NCBI GenBank assembly: GCA_008973525.1
Contig: WACJ01000552.1
Location: 744,001 to 808,000 of the forward strand
Source: Stenopsyche tienmushanensis
Taxonomy: Eukaryota > Arthropoda > Insecta > Trichoptera > Stenopsychidae
DNA: 64,000 nt
Direction of reading: 5' to 3'
Position numbers and translations under genes: made by a program. Below the pieces are notes generated by a model. The model did not search any database and was not told the origin of the DNA. It was given only the letters and a program-made list of their open reading frames with translations. Below, one piece after another: positions 51,701 through 63,088 of this stretch; the first letter of the stretch is position 1, and each line of letters starts with the position of its first letter.

Positions 51701-54700
51701 CGGCCAAGTGGCGATCGACCTGTGCTAACTACCAGACTAAGCAATAGTGGAAAGTGCTTGAAAATTTACCTGTATCTCGATCCTCATAAACATACCCTGC
51801 AACTGCGGGTATTATGGGGTTAATTATACCGGTATAACGTCGCCGTATCTAACGATAAGCGCACTATAATTTTGCTAATTAAAACGTTACGTGCTTTTCT
51901 ATACTACGCTATACTTAGCATAAGTAGCATTAGAAGAATGAACATTTTTCGACAGAAAAAATATGTATTGATTAAGGAATCAGATTGACCGGACTTTAGG
52001 TCAATATGCGTAAACATCCCATGCTTGGGAGCTTTCATTCCTTAAATAAAGCTTTTAGAATAAGATCAACCAATAATCATACAAGATTGGACCGTTCTTA
52101 TAAGATGCATGACAGACAAATTATTTAATTCAAATTTACCCAACATTTTACCATTTTTTTAGTGTTTTCAAAATCTGTAATAGTTCATCTATTTTCATTA
52201 TGAAAATATACCAATTTATATATATAGGTCAATAGGTATATAGGTTAATATAGATCATCTTGTATAAAATATAGCAAATATCTTAAATTCAAATTTACAT
52301 AAGGTTAAAGCCTTCATTTTAAAAGATATATTTTATGCAAATCATATTAAAGCTGTCGATAACGGTCTTATAAAAGCTGCTATTATATTTTTATTTTAAG
52401 CATACAATTTGTTTGTAAGAACCATGTAAAACTATGCAATAAGATGCACATATTCAATATCACATTATAATAATGGATCGGTTATGTCAATAAAGCCTTT
52501 TTTTTATTCCAGTTAATATTTGCTTTTAATTTGAGCTAAAATGTTTTAAATGGGGATTGATTATTGTAAGTTGAGCTGCACATATTTACGTTAAAATTTT
52601 GCAGTAAATAACGGCGTCGAGATTTAGTCTAATGATATGTGTATTTGAAGAGGAGGTTAAATGGGCTCCCGTGCAGGTATAAAAAGCACAAACTTTCAAA
52701 AGCGCTTTACAAGGGCTGAAATATAAAAGGAGAGATTTCTTCCCTGCCTTCTTTTCGAAAGGAGCCGGCGAAGCGTCGCACCAGAAAAGGGTCCAATAAT
52801 CAATAAGAAGCCTAATCCCGAGGGTCCTCCTAGATTGGTCTTATTGGTCAATACAAATTGACGAAAGGGGATAGATATATCATAAGGCAGAGTACAAAGC
52901 GTTCGGGCTCTGGGAAACATCCCACGGAGAGTCCATCTATATAAATTTCGGTAACTGGATGTTGGCAAACAGGGAAAAGATAGAAGAGGCTCAGGAAATA
53001 GTTCAATAAAACTCAACACCCCGAGGGAGAACGAAGCCTGCTGGAAATATAAATAGCCTTAACGTATAGCGAAGGCGTTTGTTTTGCGGGTTAATAGGGA
53101 GGAAATATGTGATAAGAAAATATTTGGAGGGAGTTTTCTTTGTAACTTATTGACCACTACGTGATAACACGTCCACCTTTAATGCTTTCGTGTAAGTCTT
53201 ATGAAGTTGTGTTTTGCTTCCGTCTTGATAATTAAAAATAACGTTAAAGTCCCTGTAAATTATTATTATGGGCAGGAAAAACAATAAGTTTTACTGCGAA
53301 CATCCCATAAACATATCCCTGTATATTATTAATATATGTGTATCAATATCATATTTTTGATCATGAAATTAAAAAAATGGAGAGATTTCTTGTCTGATAG
53401 ATGAAAAACTAAAATTGAAATTTCATAAGGAATATAAAAAATATGTGATAGAAAGAAAAAAAATGATTTATTTTATTAAATGTTTCTAAATTCACAGAAG
53501 TAAATTTATTTTGTCCCCACAACAAAAATATCCCGTTCAGGATTAGATTCGACAGGATAATAATTCAAAGCAAGGGATGAAGGTTAGCGTATGGCTTGAG
53601 GCCCAACCGGTAACACTTGGTTGCTTTTGGCTTAGCAGTTTTTACCTGTGCACTTTCAGAACATCCATCCGACCACGCCTTTCCATTCAAAATGGCCAAT
53701 CTGAATTGCAAATGATGCCAAGAAAAGAAAAGCTGGGGTCGCGAATCACACCAACCAAAGCCTTCAGTCACTGTGATGCCAATTCACGTTTCAATTTCCC
53801 AGATATCATTCCGAATCTGAATACCTAATGGCAGCACTCTCGGCCGAAAACTTTCCAACCCTTCAGATTTTTTCGAGGACACTGTGATGATGGAGTTCGA
53901 AAAGGATTCGGTTCTATTCAATACTTTCAATCAAAGAAATATATGTAAAAATACCGTCATACTTTTTTCACGATTGGAACTGAGATATTGAGGGAATTTT
54001 GCAAATATAATAAATTTTTGATATAAATCACTTGCATTGAAATCGAAAAATAACTAATTACCAAAAAAAATCATATTCAATAATGTGACAAAATGTATAT
54101 ATAGTGGGTTCAAGTGAATTGGATATAAATCGAGACTAATTGAATTAAATAAACATTCTCATACAAATTGAAGTTATGGTACAATATTGTTACGATAAAT
54201 TCTAAAAATGTAATATATTTTCCTGAAAATCAATGTATTTTTTAATATATATATAAATGCCCGATATTAATTATTTGCTTTTATTTAGGCAAGTAATTAT
54301 TTCATATCATATGTAAAATTTGAATTATTCAAACATACTATCAGAATCCTTTTATTATGACATTTTAAAATTCATAAATATATTGTATCGATCTAGAGTA
54401 GAGGGTTGTTTTGTAGCACCCTGTAATTATCAACATAAATACATAATATTATGAGACCATCAGCTACTTGTCCGCATTTGTCTGATTTATTTTCTCGCCA
54501 CCGAAAATTGTTTTCCTCCAGTAAATGCCATCACATAAAAGAGACGAAAGGATGAGAAGCAACACCGGATCCTTTGACATTGAAATGTGAAAAGGCATTC
54601 CGGATTATTAAATTTGCATTTCTTCTACTGAAACCATCGCCGCTCAAAGCCTTCCAATGCTGACTTCTCAAAAAGATTTGTTCTAAAGCGACGAAATCAT

Positions 54701-55105
54701 CCAACAGACGGTTTCAAAGGAACGGGATAAGTTATTTTGTCGTTTCTTCTTTTTGACGCGTGCTCTATACGAAATGTTTGACTTAAAAGTTTTCAATTAA
54801 TTTTATTTGCGCGTCCTTTGGACGAACATAGTTGAGCTTTGGCTTGGTGTGGAAGTTCCTTACATCTCCACAAGGTATATATAAAAGTTAAGTAGGCATA
54901 AGTAAGCATGTAACATTCCGAGAATTTCAGGGTTAGTTAACTCTGAATAGATTATCCTCGTTGCGGAGACGTCTCTTGTGTATTGCGGCTGGTGATTTAA
55001 GCTTTCTTTGTTTGGGAAATGTGTGGGGTGAGCCCTCGCTCAATTTTAGGGTAAAAATATTTTCGGCGACAAAATATAATAATGCGATAATAGGATTAAT
55101 CTTAC

Positions 55106-55316
55106 CTTGCCAACGCCCGTGGCTTCTTTGGCACCTATCCTCCGGAGAAGAGCGGGTGGAACTGGTGGGGCAGCTCGCAGCAATGCTGCGCTGAAGCCGG
55201 TTCCTGTTCCGACCCCAGGACCGACGCCCAAACCCACCCCCGGGCCATCATCATCGCCACCGGAAGACCTTCTCCGTCTGTGAGGCGATCCGTTCAGATT
55301 TAGCTTTTGTGACGCC
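55106..55316 (-). CDS. Kif26: KIF26-family kinesin, linker exon before the motor domain
   Basis: This 211-bp exon is the most upstream part of the gene found. Acceptor TTCGTTTTAG precedes GGCGTCAC, and the donor is GGCAAG followed by GTAAGA. It begins with the third base of a split codon, so an earlier exon must exist. It encodes ASQKLNLNGSPHRRRRSSG, an acidic GGDDDGP run, a Gly/Val repeat (GVGLGVGPGVGTGTG), then AAPPVPPALLRRIG and AKEATGVGK, leading into VKVMLRV of the next exon. PPVPPxLLRRxGA...GVGK directly before VKVMLR is characteristic of KIF26. The Gly repeat is GC-rich and may vary in length. No start codon is assigned. Confidence 0.88.
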
Positions 55317-56050
55317 CTAAAACGAAAAAAATATACAAACATTATAAAATGCCTCTATATAAAATTATATAGATGGTAAATAATGAATAACTTTATTGTG
55401 ACAAATCCAGTGATGTGGAATTCTGGAGCTGGAGGATAATTGATGTCTCTCTTGGGGTGCAATACGGTAGATTAATGTCTTTATTTCACAGCAAATATAA
55501 AATTTTCATGATATTTTTATATAAGCCATTTCATATATTATATATTTATATCTAATATGTTGTATTTATTGATGTAATATTTTTAATATGTAAATGAAAT
55601 AATTATTGCTACGTTATGAAGCTTTTGAATATTAATGAAGCCTTTTTGTGAAATAAATATGGAAAAAAATCATATTAAAGAAAAGATTACAGTAATTTTG
55701 CCCAAACGAATATTATGAACTGATTAAAATATGAGACGTTAATTGACTATAGTTTTGAATTATTTAAAGCATTTTAGAATTTCCCTAATTATATGCATAT
55801 AACAAAATACTTAGTTCGAAAAACAAACCATAATAAGCAATTTTTTCCCTTTATTCATTAAAAAATATAAATGTATTACTTCATTTATCTTCTTTTTATA
55901 TTGATACGACGATCTCACATCTGCTCATCCAAATTAGAATTATCATTCTTTAATAAAGAACATCTAAGGAATCTTAGAATCATTACCAAAATTTAAAATA
56001 ACCGCTATTTTGGATTTGTTGGACCAAACGCTGATAAAGTATTTTGATTC

Positions 56051-56100
56051 CTGAACTCTTGTTATAAAGATTTAGGTTCAAATTCAGGTTGTTGATTAAA
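56051..56100 (+). repeat. tRNA-derived SINE-like fragment
   Basis: Reads CTCTTGTTATAAAGATTTAG, then GTTCAAATTCAGG and TTGATTAAAC. Related to the copies at 46.1 kb (minus) and 58.55 kb (plus), with a B-box-like GGTTCAAATTC. GTTGGACCAAACGCTGATAAAG upstream may be a decayed A-box region. Confidence 0.45.
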
Positions 56101-56383
56101 CTTTAGTTACACTAACAGATTTAATATGATTAAATAAGGCAAGGCTATCTATTAGTAACAGATTTGCAACAATAATTTAAATATAATTTTAAAATAAGTA
56201 TAATTTCGATACTAATTCATATGTCTCCTACTTAAAACTTTCCTCTTAAAATATTCTTCATGGCTTTCAAAATTTTTATTCATAGAAAAGATGGCTTTTG
56301 GAAATTTTCTTTAATTGTAGAAAGCTATATTACCATATTCGTGAATTATTTTTTAAATTCATTTTATTTATCTTATCTATATT

Positions 56384-56400
56384 ATATATATATATATATA
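56384..56400. repeat. (AT)n microsatellite
   Basis: Seventeen bases of uninterrupted AT alternation; the AT-rich tract continues with interruptions to about 56417. Confidence 0.8.
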
Positions 56401-58552
56401 CGATATATAATATATCGAAAGATGATTAACCATGCTATATTTAAGCAAAATGAGTAACGTTCCATGATTAAAGTCGTATCGCACATCTATCCTTTCTACG
56501 TGTAAACTAAATGCCGGAGTAATAGAATGTCTTACAGAGCGAACAATCAATACTTCTTTTGTTAAGGCCAAGTACTGAGAACAACCACTTTCAAGAAAAC
56601 GAAATCTTTCTTAGGGTGACCAGCCCCTTTCTTTTATGTTCAGACGGAACGATAAGATTTTTAACCCTATGAGTCAAAGTTGACATTTACACCTGATGCC
56701 CTTTAGGGAAGAAAAGGCGACGTGCTTTTTCAAGAGTTCCGCCCCGAAAGAACCTTCTTCAGTGTTTATATAGAGTTGAGACATGATTTATATAAAAGTC
56801 AGCTTGTCTAGACGTTTATCTGCAGTGGTAAATGATGTTCTTGGAAAATTGTTTTCCTTATGATAAAACAATGCATTTGTTACGTGATACTTCTTTCCAA
56901 TTAGCATTAAGTACATTGCTTCTTTCCAAGACAATTCAAGTGAAATATTGTTATGATTTAAATGAAATACGCTTTTGAATGTCAGTGGATATAATACAAA
57001 AGCATGAATTGGCTCTTGTTAGCCCCAATTTTCACGTCATTTATTTTATACAATAGTAGAAACATTAAAACGTGTCGTAATCTATCAATTGAGTCGACGT
57101 TATCCATCACAGATCTCGATTCAAGTGCTGCTTGTATTATAATTCATATAAAGTGATTAATTAAATCTTAAGTATTTCTATACGTCCAGTTAGAATAAAC
57201 ATGAGATGTTTCTATGATTCACATTGCTTTTTAGCTTATGAATCATCAAATTATTAATTTTGTTAACTCGAGTTCAACATTTATGGACATTGGTATGAGC
57301 GTCATATATGTATGTTATAAGATTAAATACGGTACCCGAGACGATGTTTGAACAACGTTGTGATGACTTAAGGGTTGTATTGTCTGGAAAAGCCCGAGGA
57401 GCTGTTGAGCTTGTGGGAGACATTCATAGTTGTCAGTGCTGCTAAAACTTTCTTCTTACGTTTAATAATGCTAATTAATGTGAGCCAGCATAGAAGTTGT
57501 TCCACCGTGCAAAATTAAATTTTGCACATTCCTCAATTTGGATATTATGCTATAATATGGATAAATGCAAGCAGTCTAAATATAATCACAACGGGAATTA
57601 TTTAATCAAAGACATGATGAAAGCTTCAATATTTTCTAATACTTCTAAAGCCCTTAAAATAATATACAAAACGGCGATGGAAAATTCTCGCCTTTGATCT
57701 GTTGCTCGTGTATATATCTTAAAGCCGCACGAGTCGAAATCTGTTCAAATATACAACACTCTTTGTGCTTTGTGAAAAAGTGGCATAATTGCTTCATTTC
57801 CATGCGCATTAAAACGAATGACCGTAATATTTTTTTCTAAAATGAAAAAAATATCCGTCGGCTTGAAAGGCCACGGTTTTCGAACTTTTGGCCCATTTGG
57901 AAAAGGGCAAATAACAACGCATTTATTCTGTAAAAGAGCTCGTTAGAAGTAAATTGACCACAACCATGCGATGTTTCACTGACCATTTGGGTTACAGGAT
58001 AACAGGCGGAAAACTCACATTAAAATTATTACAGATATTTATGGGCGCTTCTCAAACTAGGGCAAAACGATGACATTTAAACCATTAATTTTTTATTAAA
58101 ATTATATCACAGTAAGTATGTCAATCAGTCATTTTGAATGTATACTACAAGTACGTGACATCTTTATTTATTAGTCATATTTATTTTAATTTAAAATATC
58201 TTGTTGGATAATTTCGTAGGTATTATTATATAGTATTTTAAAAAATGGAAAATTTCAGTAGGTCCCTCAGATGAATAAAAGCATAAATAGATTTCATATC
58301 AATATATTTTTGATACAATATTTTCCCTAAATTATTTTGAAACTTCCAGTGAGCTTAGATAGACTTAAGCTCCTGTTGTTATTAAAAATATCATGATCAT
58401 TGATCAAAAAATCATCCAATAAGTAATACTTCTAAAAGCGATTCAGTATTTGAACAAGTTGTTTCAATCATATATAACTTCTTAAATATTCATTCTTAAT
58501 CAATATTATTTGGTCCAAGGTTATAGATTTAAGTGTTGGAAAAATGATTTTA

Positions 58553-58604
58553 GGCTCTTATTATAAGGATTCACATTCTAATTCAGATGGTGGAAAAAAA
58601 ATCA
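58553..58604 (+). repeat. tRNA-derived SINE-like fragment
   Basis: Reads CTCTTATTATAAGGATTCAC, then ATTCTAATTCAGATGGTGGA and an A-rich stretch. TTTGGTCCAAGG...TTTAAG about 40 bp upstream resembles an A-box region. Diverged relatives at 46.1 and 56.05 kb. Confidence 0.45.
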
Positions 58605-59057
58605 CTGTAATAATAATTTAGGTAATTAATAAATCACGAAAGCTTATTCGTGACTTGCAATAAGGATTAAAATATTATTTTAAAATAATCATTTATGAAG
58701 TCCTTTTTATCTAAAATTCTTATTTAAATGATTCTATCCTAACAGGAATTACTGTCGTTAATAAAAATATAATGTTTCTTTAAAAAGTACTTGTTCTAAA
58801 TTATACGTATAACAGGGCGAAACAATGGACAGTTTAAAAAATATATGAGAGTCGCTTCTATGTAAAATACAAGTACATATGTGTGTTCATATTTTTTTCT
58901 GTTCATCTCTCTGACTATTCTCTATATAATCGTGTCCTTTTTGGTTCACTTTAGGTAAAATATAAACACCCTTTTTCTCTTCGTCACTTCACTTATTCCC
59001 CTCGATTCCATGAGTTCAAATAGTATTTCAGTTACTTTTAAGGATTTTATGAAAATA

Positions 59058-60061
59058 CACTTAAAACTTTTTTTATGTGTTAGATGCGTTACGCAGAAAA
59101 TCGCACAAATAAAACTATGACTTAAATAGAAAAAGAGAAGACGCGTTGCACGGATTTTAAAAATTGCATAAAATTGAAGCAGCTATATAAAATATACTCA
59201 AAATTAAACAAAAAATTAATAAAAAACAGGAAAACAATAAGAAAAATAAGAAAAGAATAAATAAGAAAAATCTTTATTTTATTTAAAAATAACAATTTTG
59301 GTAATATTTGTTATATTTACAGGATGTCTGGTTTGAAAATTTTCATTGCGATTTTCGATATTGCTCAAAATCGCTCTCTTTTTTGGAAAAAATAGTATGC
59401 AAAGAGTCAAACTCATCATTGTTATGTGCATATTTTCTCTTTCTTACAATATAATTCTTTTAGTAAAGATGTCACTATAGTCCCTATCACTATATAAAAT
59501 GGCAAATGTTTAAAAAAATAATCATTTTTTGGCCTTATTTTTTCAGTGCTTAATTTTTTTAAAAGTAGTTAAAAATTAAATTTTGACGTAAATCTGGTAG
59601 AAGCAATACAAGGTTATATTAAAAAAGTTGGTACCAAATTTGAAGTAAATTAATTAATTAGAGCTTGAGATATCATGTCAACCGTGTTAAAAAAAAATAT
59701 TTTTGAAAAAATGCTCATAATATTTCATTCTGGTAGGACCGGCTTAGTTGCCGCGTCACTAAAAACGCTATAATTTCGTAAATATTTGGAATTTTGAAAA
59801 TTTCTTCAGAGAATATATTTTTAAAAATCCAAACTTTTAAACAATGCAAAGAAAAACAAAATTTTAGGCTAGAATTCCCCTTTAAAGTGTGTTTTAATTA
59901 ATTTAGCGATAGATGCAACATGGTTTAAAAACTCCAAAATTTGATTTTTTTTCCAAAATTCGGTTAGTGTTGCAGATTTATTTCTATTTAATCCAAAAAA
60001 TCTCGATACGTGGAACTTTGAAGTCGTACAAAAAAAAATCGCACAAAAAGAGGTTTCAGTG
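59058..60061 (-). mobile_element. Tigger/pogo-like non-autonomous element, longer copy
   Basis: About 1.0 kb, flanked by TA at 59056-59057 and 60062-60063. Ends read inward CACTTAAAACTTTTTTTATG and CACTGAAACCTCTTTTTGTG. Large parts align with the 20.5-kb element in the same orientation: GAAAATCGCACAAA near one end, AAAGATGTCACTATAGT in the middle and TCTCGATACGT near the other. On the minus strand near 59360-59450 it carries the matching coding relic NNDEFDSLHTIFSKKESDFEQYRKSQ in short form (NDEFDSLHTIFSKKE then SDFEQYRKS). The extra length lies in the middle, so the two are different deletion products of one family. Confidence 0.7.
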
Positions 60062-62084
60062 TAGAAACAAAATATTTAATCTTATTTTTTAATTACTTCC
60101 CTCTCTCTTTTATTAAAAGGATAATTAAATTAAATGTGACATATTTTCAATTTTAGAACACTTAAAAGTGTTTCCAGAACTCCGCGAATGTGCCAAATTG
60201 GATCGATTTGTAAGGAAATTTTAAGATTTGAAAATACTTAAAACAAAAGACTTAGATCGTTAGTTCATTTAAATTTTTAACATAATCATATCAAGCAATG
60301 TTGATCAAAGACTGATAGTATGAAATTTAAAAAAATATATAATGCATAATGATCTATGCAGCTACTAATTTTTATTATTTTCTTCATGGATCTTATATCA
60401 TTAATAATTCAATCAACAAAAATTAATTTGCGACATATGAAAAATGAGCACTCCTATTATTAAATTGTCATTTTAGCCACAAGATGTTTATTATTTTTAC
60501 ACTATTAAACATAACAGCATCTCATTCATGTTGCTCAAATTTGCTCAATTTTATTGGATTTAATTGAATGCACATCGTAAGATGTTGTAACATAGATCAA
60601 GAGTTTAACATTTCCATTAAATACAAATTTATCAATGGAGTCTTTAAGATTTAGTCGAGTTATATTTGTATGTTTTTTAATTACAATGAAACGCCAAAAA
60701 GTCAATCCGCGAATATGAACATCGCGGGAGGTTCGAAATATCGGATAAATGTAAAAACTTAACTCTAATTATGCCTCTTAAATGCAAAAAAACGAAATCG
60801 GAAACCCGTTTCTAACCTTATAACGTAATTAAAAAAACATTTTTATCATGTATATATATTTAAAATATCGCAGGTATGCGTAATTAATTTTGATTTTATT
60901 AAAATATTTGGGGTAAATTCTGATCATATTTTACACAGAATGTTCTTGATCTTTGAAAAAGCCCACCTCCGATGATGTATATCGCCTATTAATTAAACAC
61001 GGTAAGGGTTGCTTTCCATGGACGTCCACAAAATTATAATCCTTATTATGGGAATTTAAGCGGTTCCATAGCACATCGGGATTTAAATTATGGAACTTTT
61101 TACACAAGGACATTAATATCGTAGGCACGACAATAGGAAATGTTCCCGTTTTTTTTAAATATATCACCGAGATAACACCAATGTCGGACGCGTGACCGCG
61201 GTATGGCCATTTTTGTTTATTGAGTCATTATTCTTATTTTCCCGGATTGTGACATACTTTTTTGTGGAGGCTTTTGTTTGTGCGCACCCTCCTTATCTGC
61301 ATATTAAGATCGTAAAATATCAAACGCTTGCACCATACGACACTACAAAATCACAGAGCATTGATTCTATTAAAAGAGCTACATTTATCAAAGCGTTGAA
61401 ATATTCCACGCGTTTGAAGCATGGATGTTTCTAATGATTTTCCAGCGGGAGTGTTTATTAAAAAAATGTATAATTTCTTTATGAATGCTCGTGTGAATTT
61501 CCATCTGTAAAAACAGCACTTATAAATATGAATAAAAATTTTACAACGAGCGTTATAAGAGTCACCGGGTTTCAAAGCGTTTTCCGCATGGAAAACATAT
61601 TTCCGCACGAATATTCTAATGATTTACAGCAAAACGTTATTAAAGGTTGCAAGATAAACCGTGGGCGAAATTAAAGCAAAGCTGCGTCGAAATTTACATC
61701 AGCATGTTTTATGGGTTTGGTTCATTTCCGACCATCGTTAAAACACAATTAAAACCGTGAAAGGTGGATAATGATACCGGTCACCGGTCCGTTTTATTAT
61801 TATTGGTTCGCGCATAACGCTATAATAATGCTTTCGGGATGAACAATAAAACTGGAAAAGCGATAAAATTTAAGTTCAAAATCGTTCAAACGCAGTTTTT
61901 TGCTCTAAATGCCATGATATTTACATTGAATGATTGCCAAATGCCACTATTGATACTCACGATCTCTTAGCTTTCGAGACTTTCATATTCTATTTTTTTT
62001 TAACGTATAACTCGGTTTTATACAACACGTATATATATAGCACAGTTTGAGGGGAATATATAATATATACATCATTTTAAAAGA

Positions 62085-62850
62085 TTATTGATATTGAACA
62101 AAGAAACAGGACATCAGCTTGATTTAAAACATCCTTATGTTGAAATATTATTTTACTGCCAAACACTACGTCTATAATCCAAACCTGAGACCAAGGTATA
62201 ATTTCAATATTTGAAGCATATTGTATTCATCGAACATTTGAAAAAATATTAGGATACATCGATCAAGATGAAAATTTAACACTTCCACAGGCCTGGACAA
62301 AAATCTATTCGAAATTGTGTTGATATTGTTTCTGCATCAATCCACTTTAAATTCTTGCTGGAAAAAGATGTGACCAGAAGTAGTCTCTGGAGAAAATGTT
62401 TACCATCAATGAGGACAATATATATTTATCGTGAGAAGAGAAGATTTTGGCGATGTGGACATCGAAGAAATATTGAAGGATCGTACGTTGAAAGAAGACG
62501 GATTTGTCGGATCACAATGAATGACTCAGAAAGCAGTTGCATCGTAAGAGCTACATGTTTCACATTGAAAACAATCAATGAAGGCATATAATTGGCTATT
62601 GAATTAGATTTTTTTTCAAATAGAAATTTATCCTATAAGTTTAAAATTCAAGAGAGAATTACAACAGATTTTGCAACCTTATAATGAAATGCGTTAAGAT
62701 TTATACGCTAAAAGCAGACAATTGCTTATTATCGAATATTTGAAGGTTAAAACAAGAAATACTCCAGAGTTTTCTGATGATGAAAACCCACAACAGATCT
62801 CGAAAAAGAATAAAACATATAGAATTATAAGTGATAGCGATGATGAATGA
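62085..62850 (+). pseudogene. Degenerate Tigger/pogo transposase, C-terminal half
   Basis: Cut-and-paste DDE transposase relic. Allowing frame slips, the plus strand gives LLILNKETGH and LDLKHPYVEILF, then LLPNTTSIIQT, a stop, DQGIISIFEAY, then HRTFEKILGYIDQDENL, QSTLNSCWKKM, and at the end LQQILQPYNEM and SDDENPQQIS...RIISDSDDE before TGA at 62848-62850. This is the order of the second half of Tigger-type transposases (DNAPGHP; LPPNTTSLIQPLDQG; RRTF; TLNxxWKKLWP). The catalytic Asp in the first motif is Asn here, and several stops and shifts are present. The N-terminal helix-turn-helix/CENP-B part is missing. Terminal repeats were not found. Confidence 0.8.
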
Positions 62851-63071
62851 ATAGTATATTATATGTTATTAAAGTTTTTTAATTATTAATTTCATAAATG
62901 TATATGTGTTCATTTAAAAAATAAAGTACATACTTATATAAACTAACATCAAACCTTGTATTTCGTGTATTTTAAAAATTGGGGACGAATTGAAAAAAAA
63001 GCATGTCTATACGTTGAAACTGACGTGACCATTTGGTAACGCTAAATATTATTAAATTTTCATTCCATGTC

Positions 63072-63088
63072 TATATATATATATATAT
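63072..63088. repeat. (TA)n microsatellite
   Basis: Seventeen bases of TA alternation. Confidence 0.8.

Larger units (their letters stand above)
27114..55105 (-). other. Kif26 intron of about 28 kb
   Basis: Phase-0 GT-AG intron (donor GTAAGA at 55105, acceptor TTTCCAG). AT-rich, with about fifteen GC-elevated islands, roughly at 27560-27920, 29770-30080, 34240-34760, 36360-36760, 39160-39640, 40700-41120, 42700-42950, 43320-43740, 44930-45420, 47040-47480, 49640-50050, 51480-51830, 52640-53040, 53570-53890 and 54500-54850. Repeat debris inside includes a deleted mariner and jockey-like reverse transcriptase fragments. No nested host gene could be supported. The islands look unique and may be regulatory; this is inference from composition only. 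Confidence 0.75.

Noticed and set aside
6700..56710. A ~24-bp near match (GTTGA..TTTACACCTG.TGCCCT) between about 6705 and 56686.
   Set aside because: With three mismatches in 24 bases, roughly one such pair is expected by chance in 64 kb; flanks do not align.
60931..61608. Two minus-strand frames of 78 and 85 codons upstream of Kif26.
   Set aside because: Considered as N-terminal Kif26 exons, but no KIF26-like motif and no phase-2 donor linking them to the 55-kb exon was evident.
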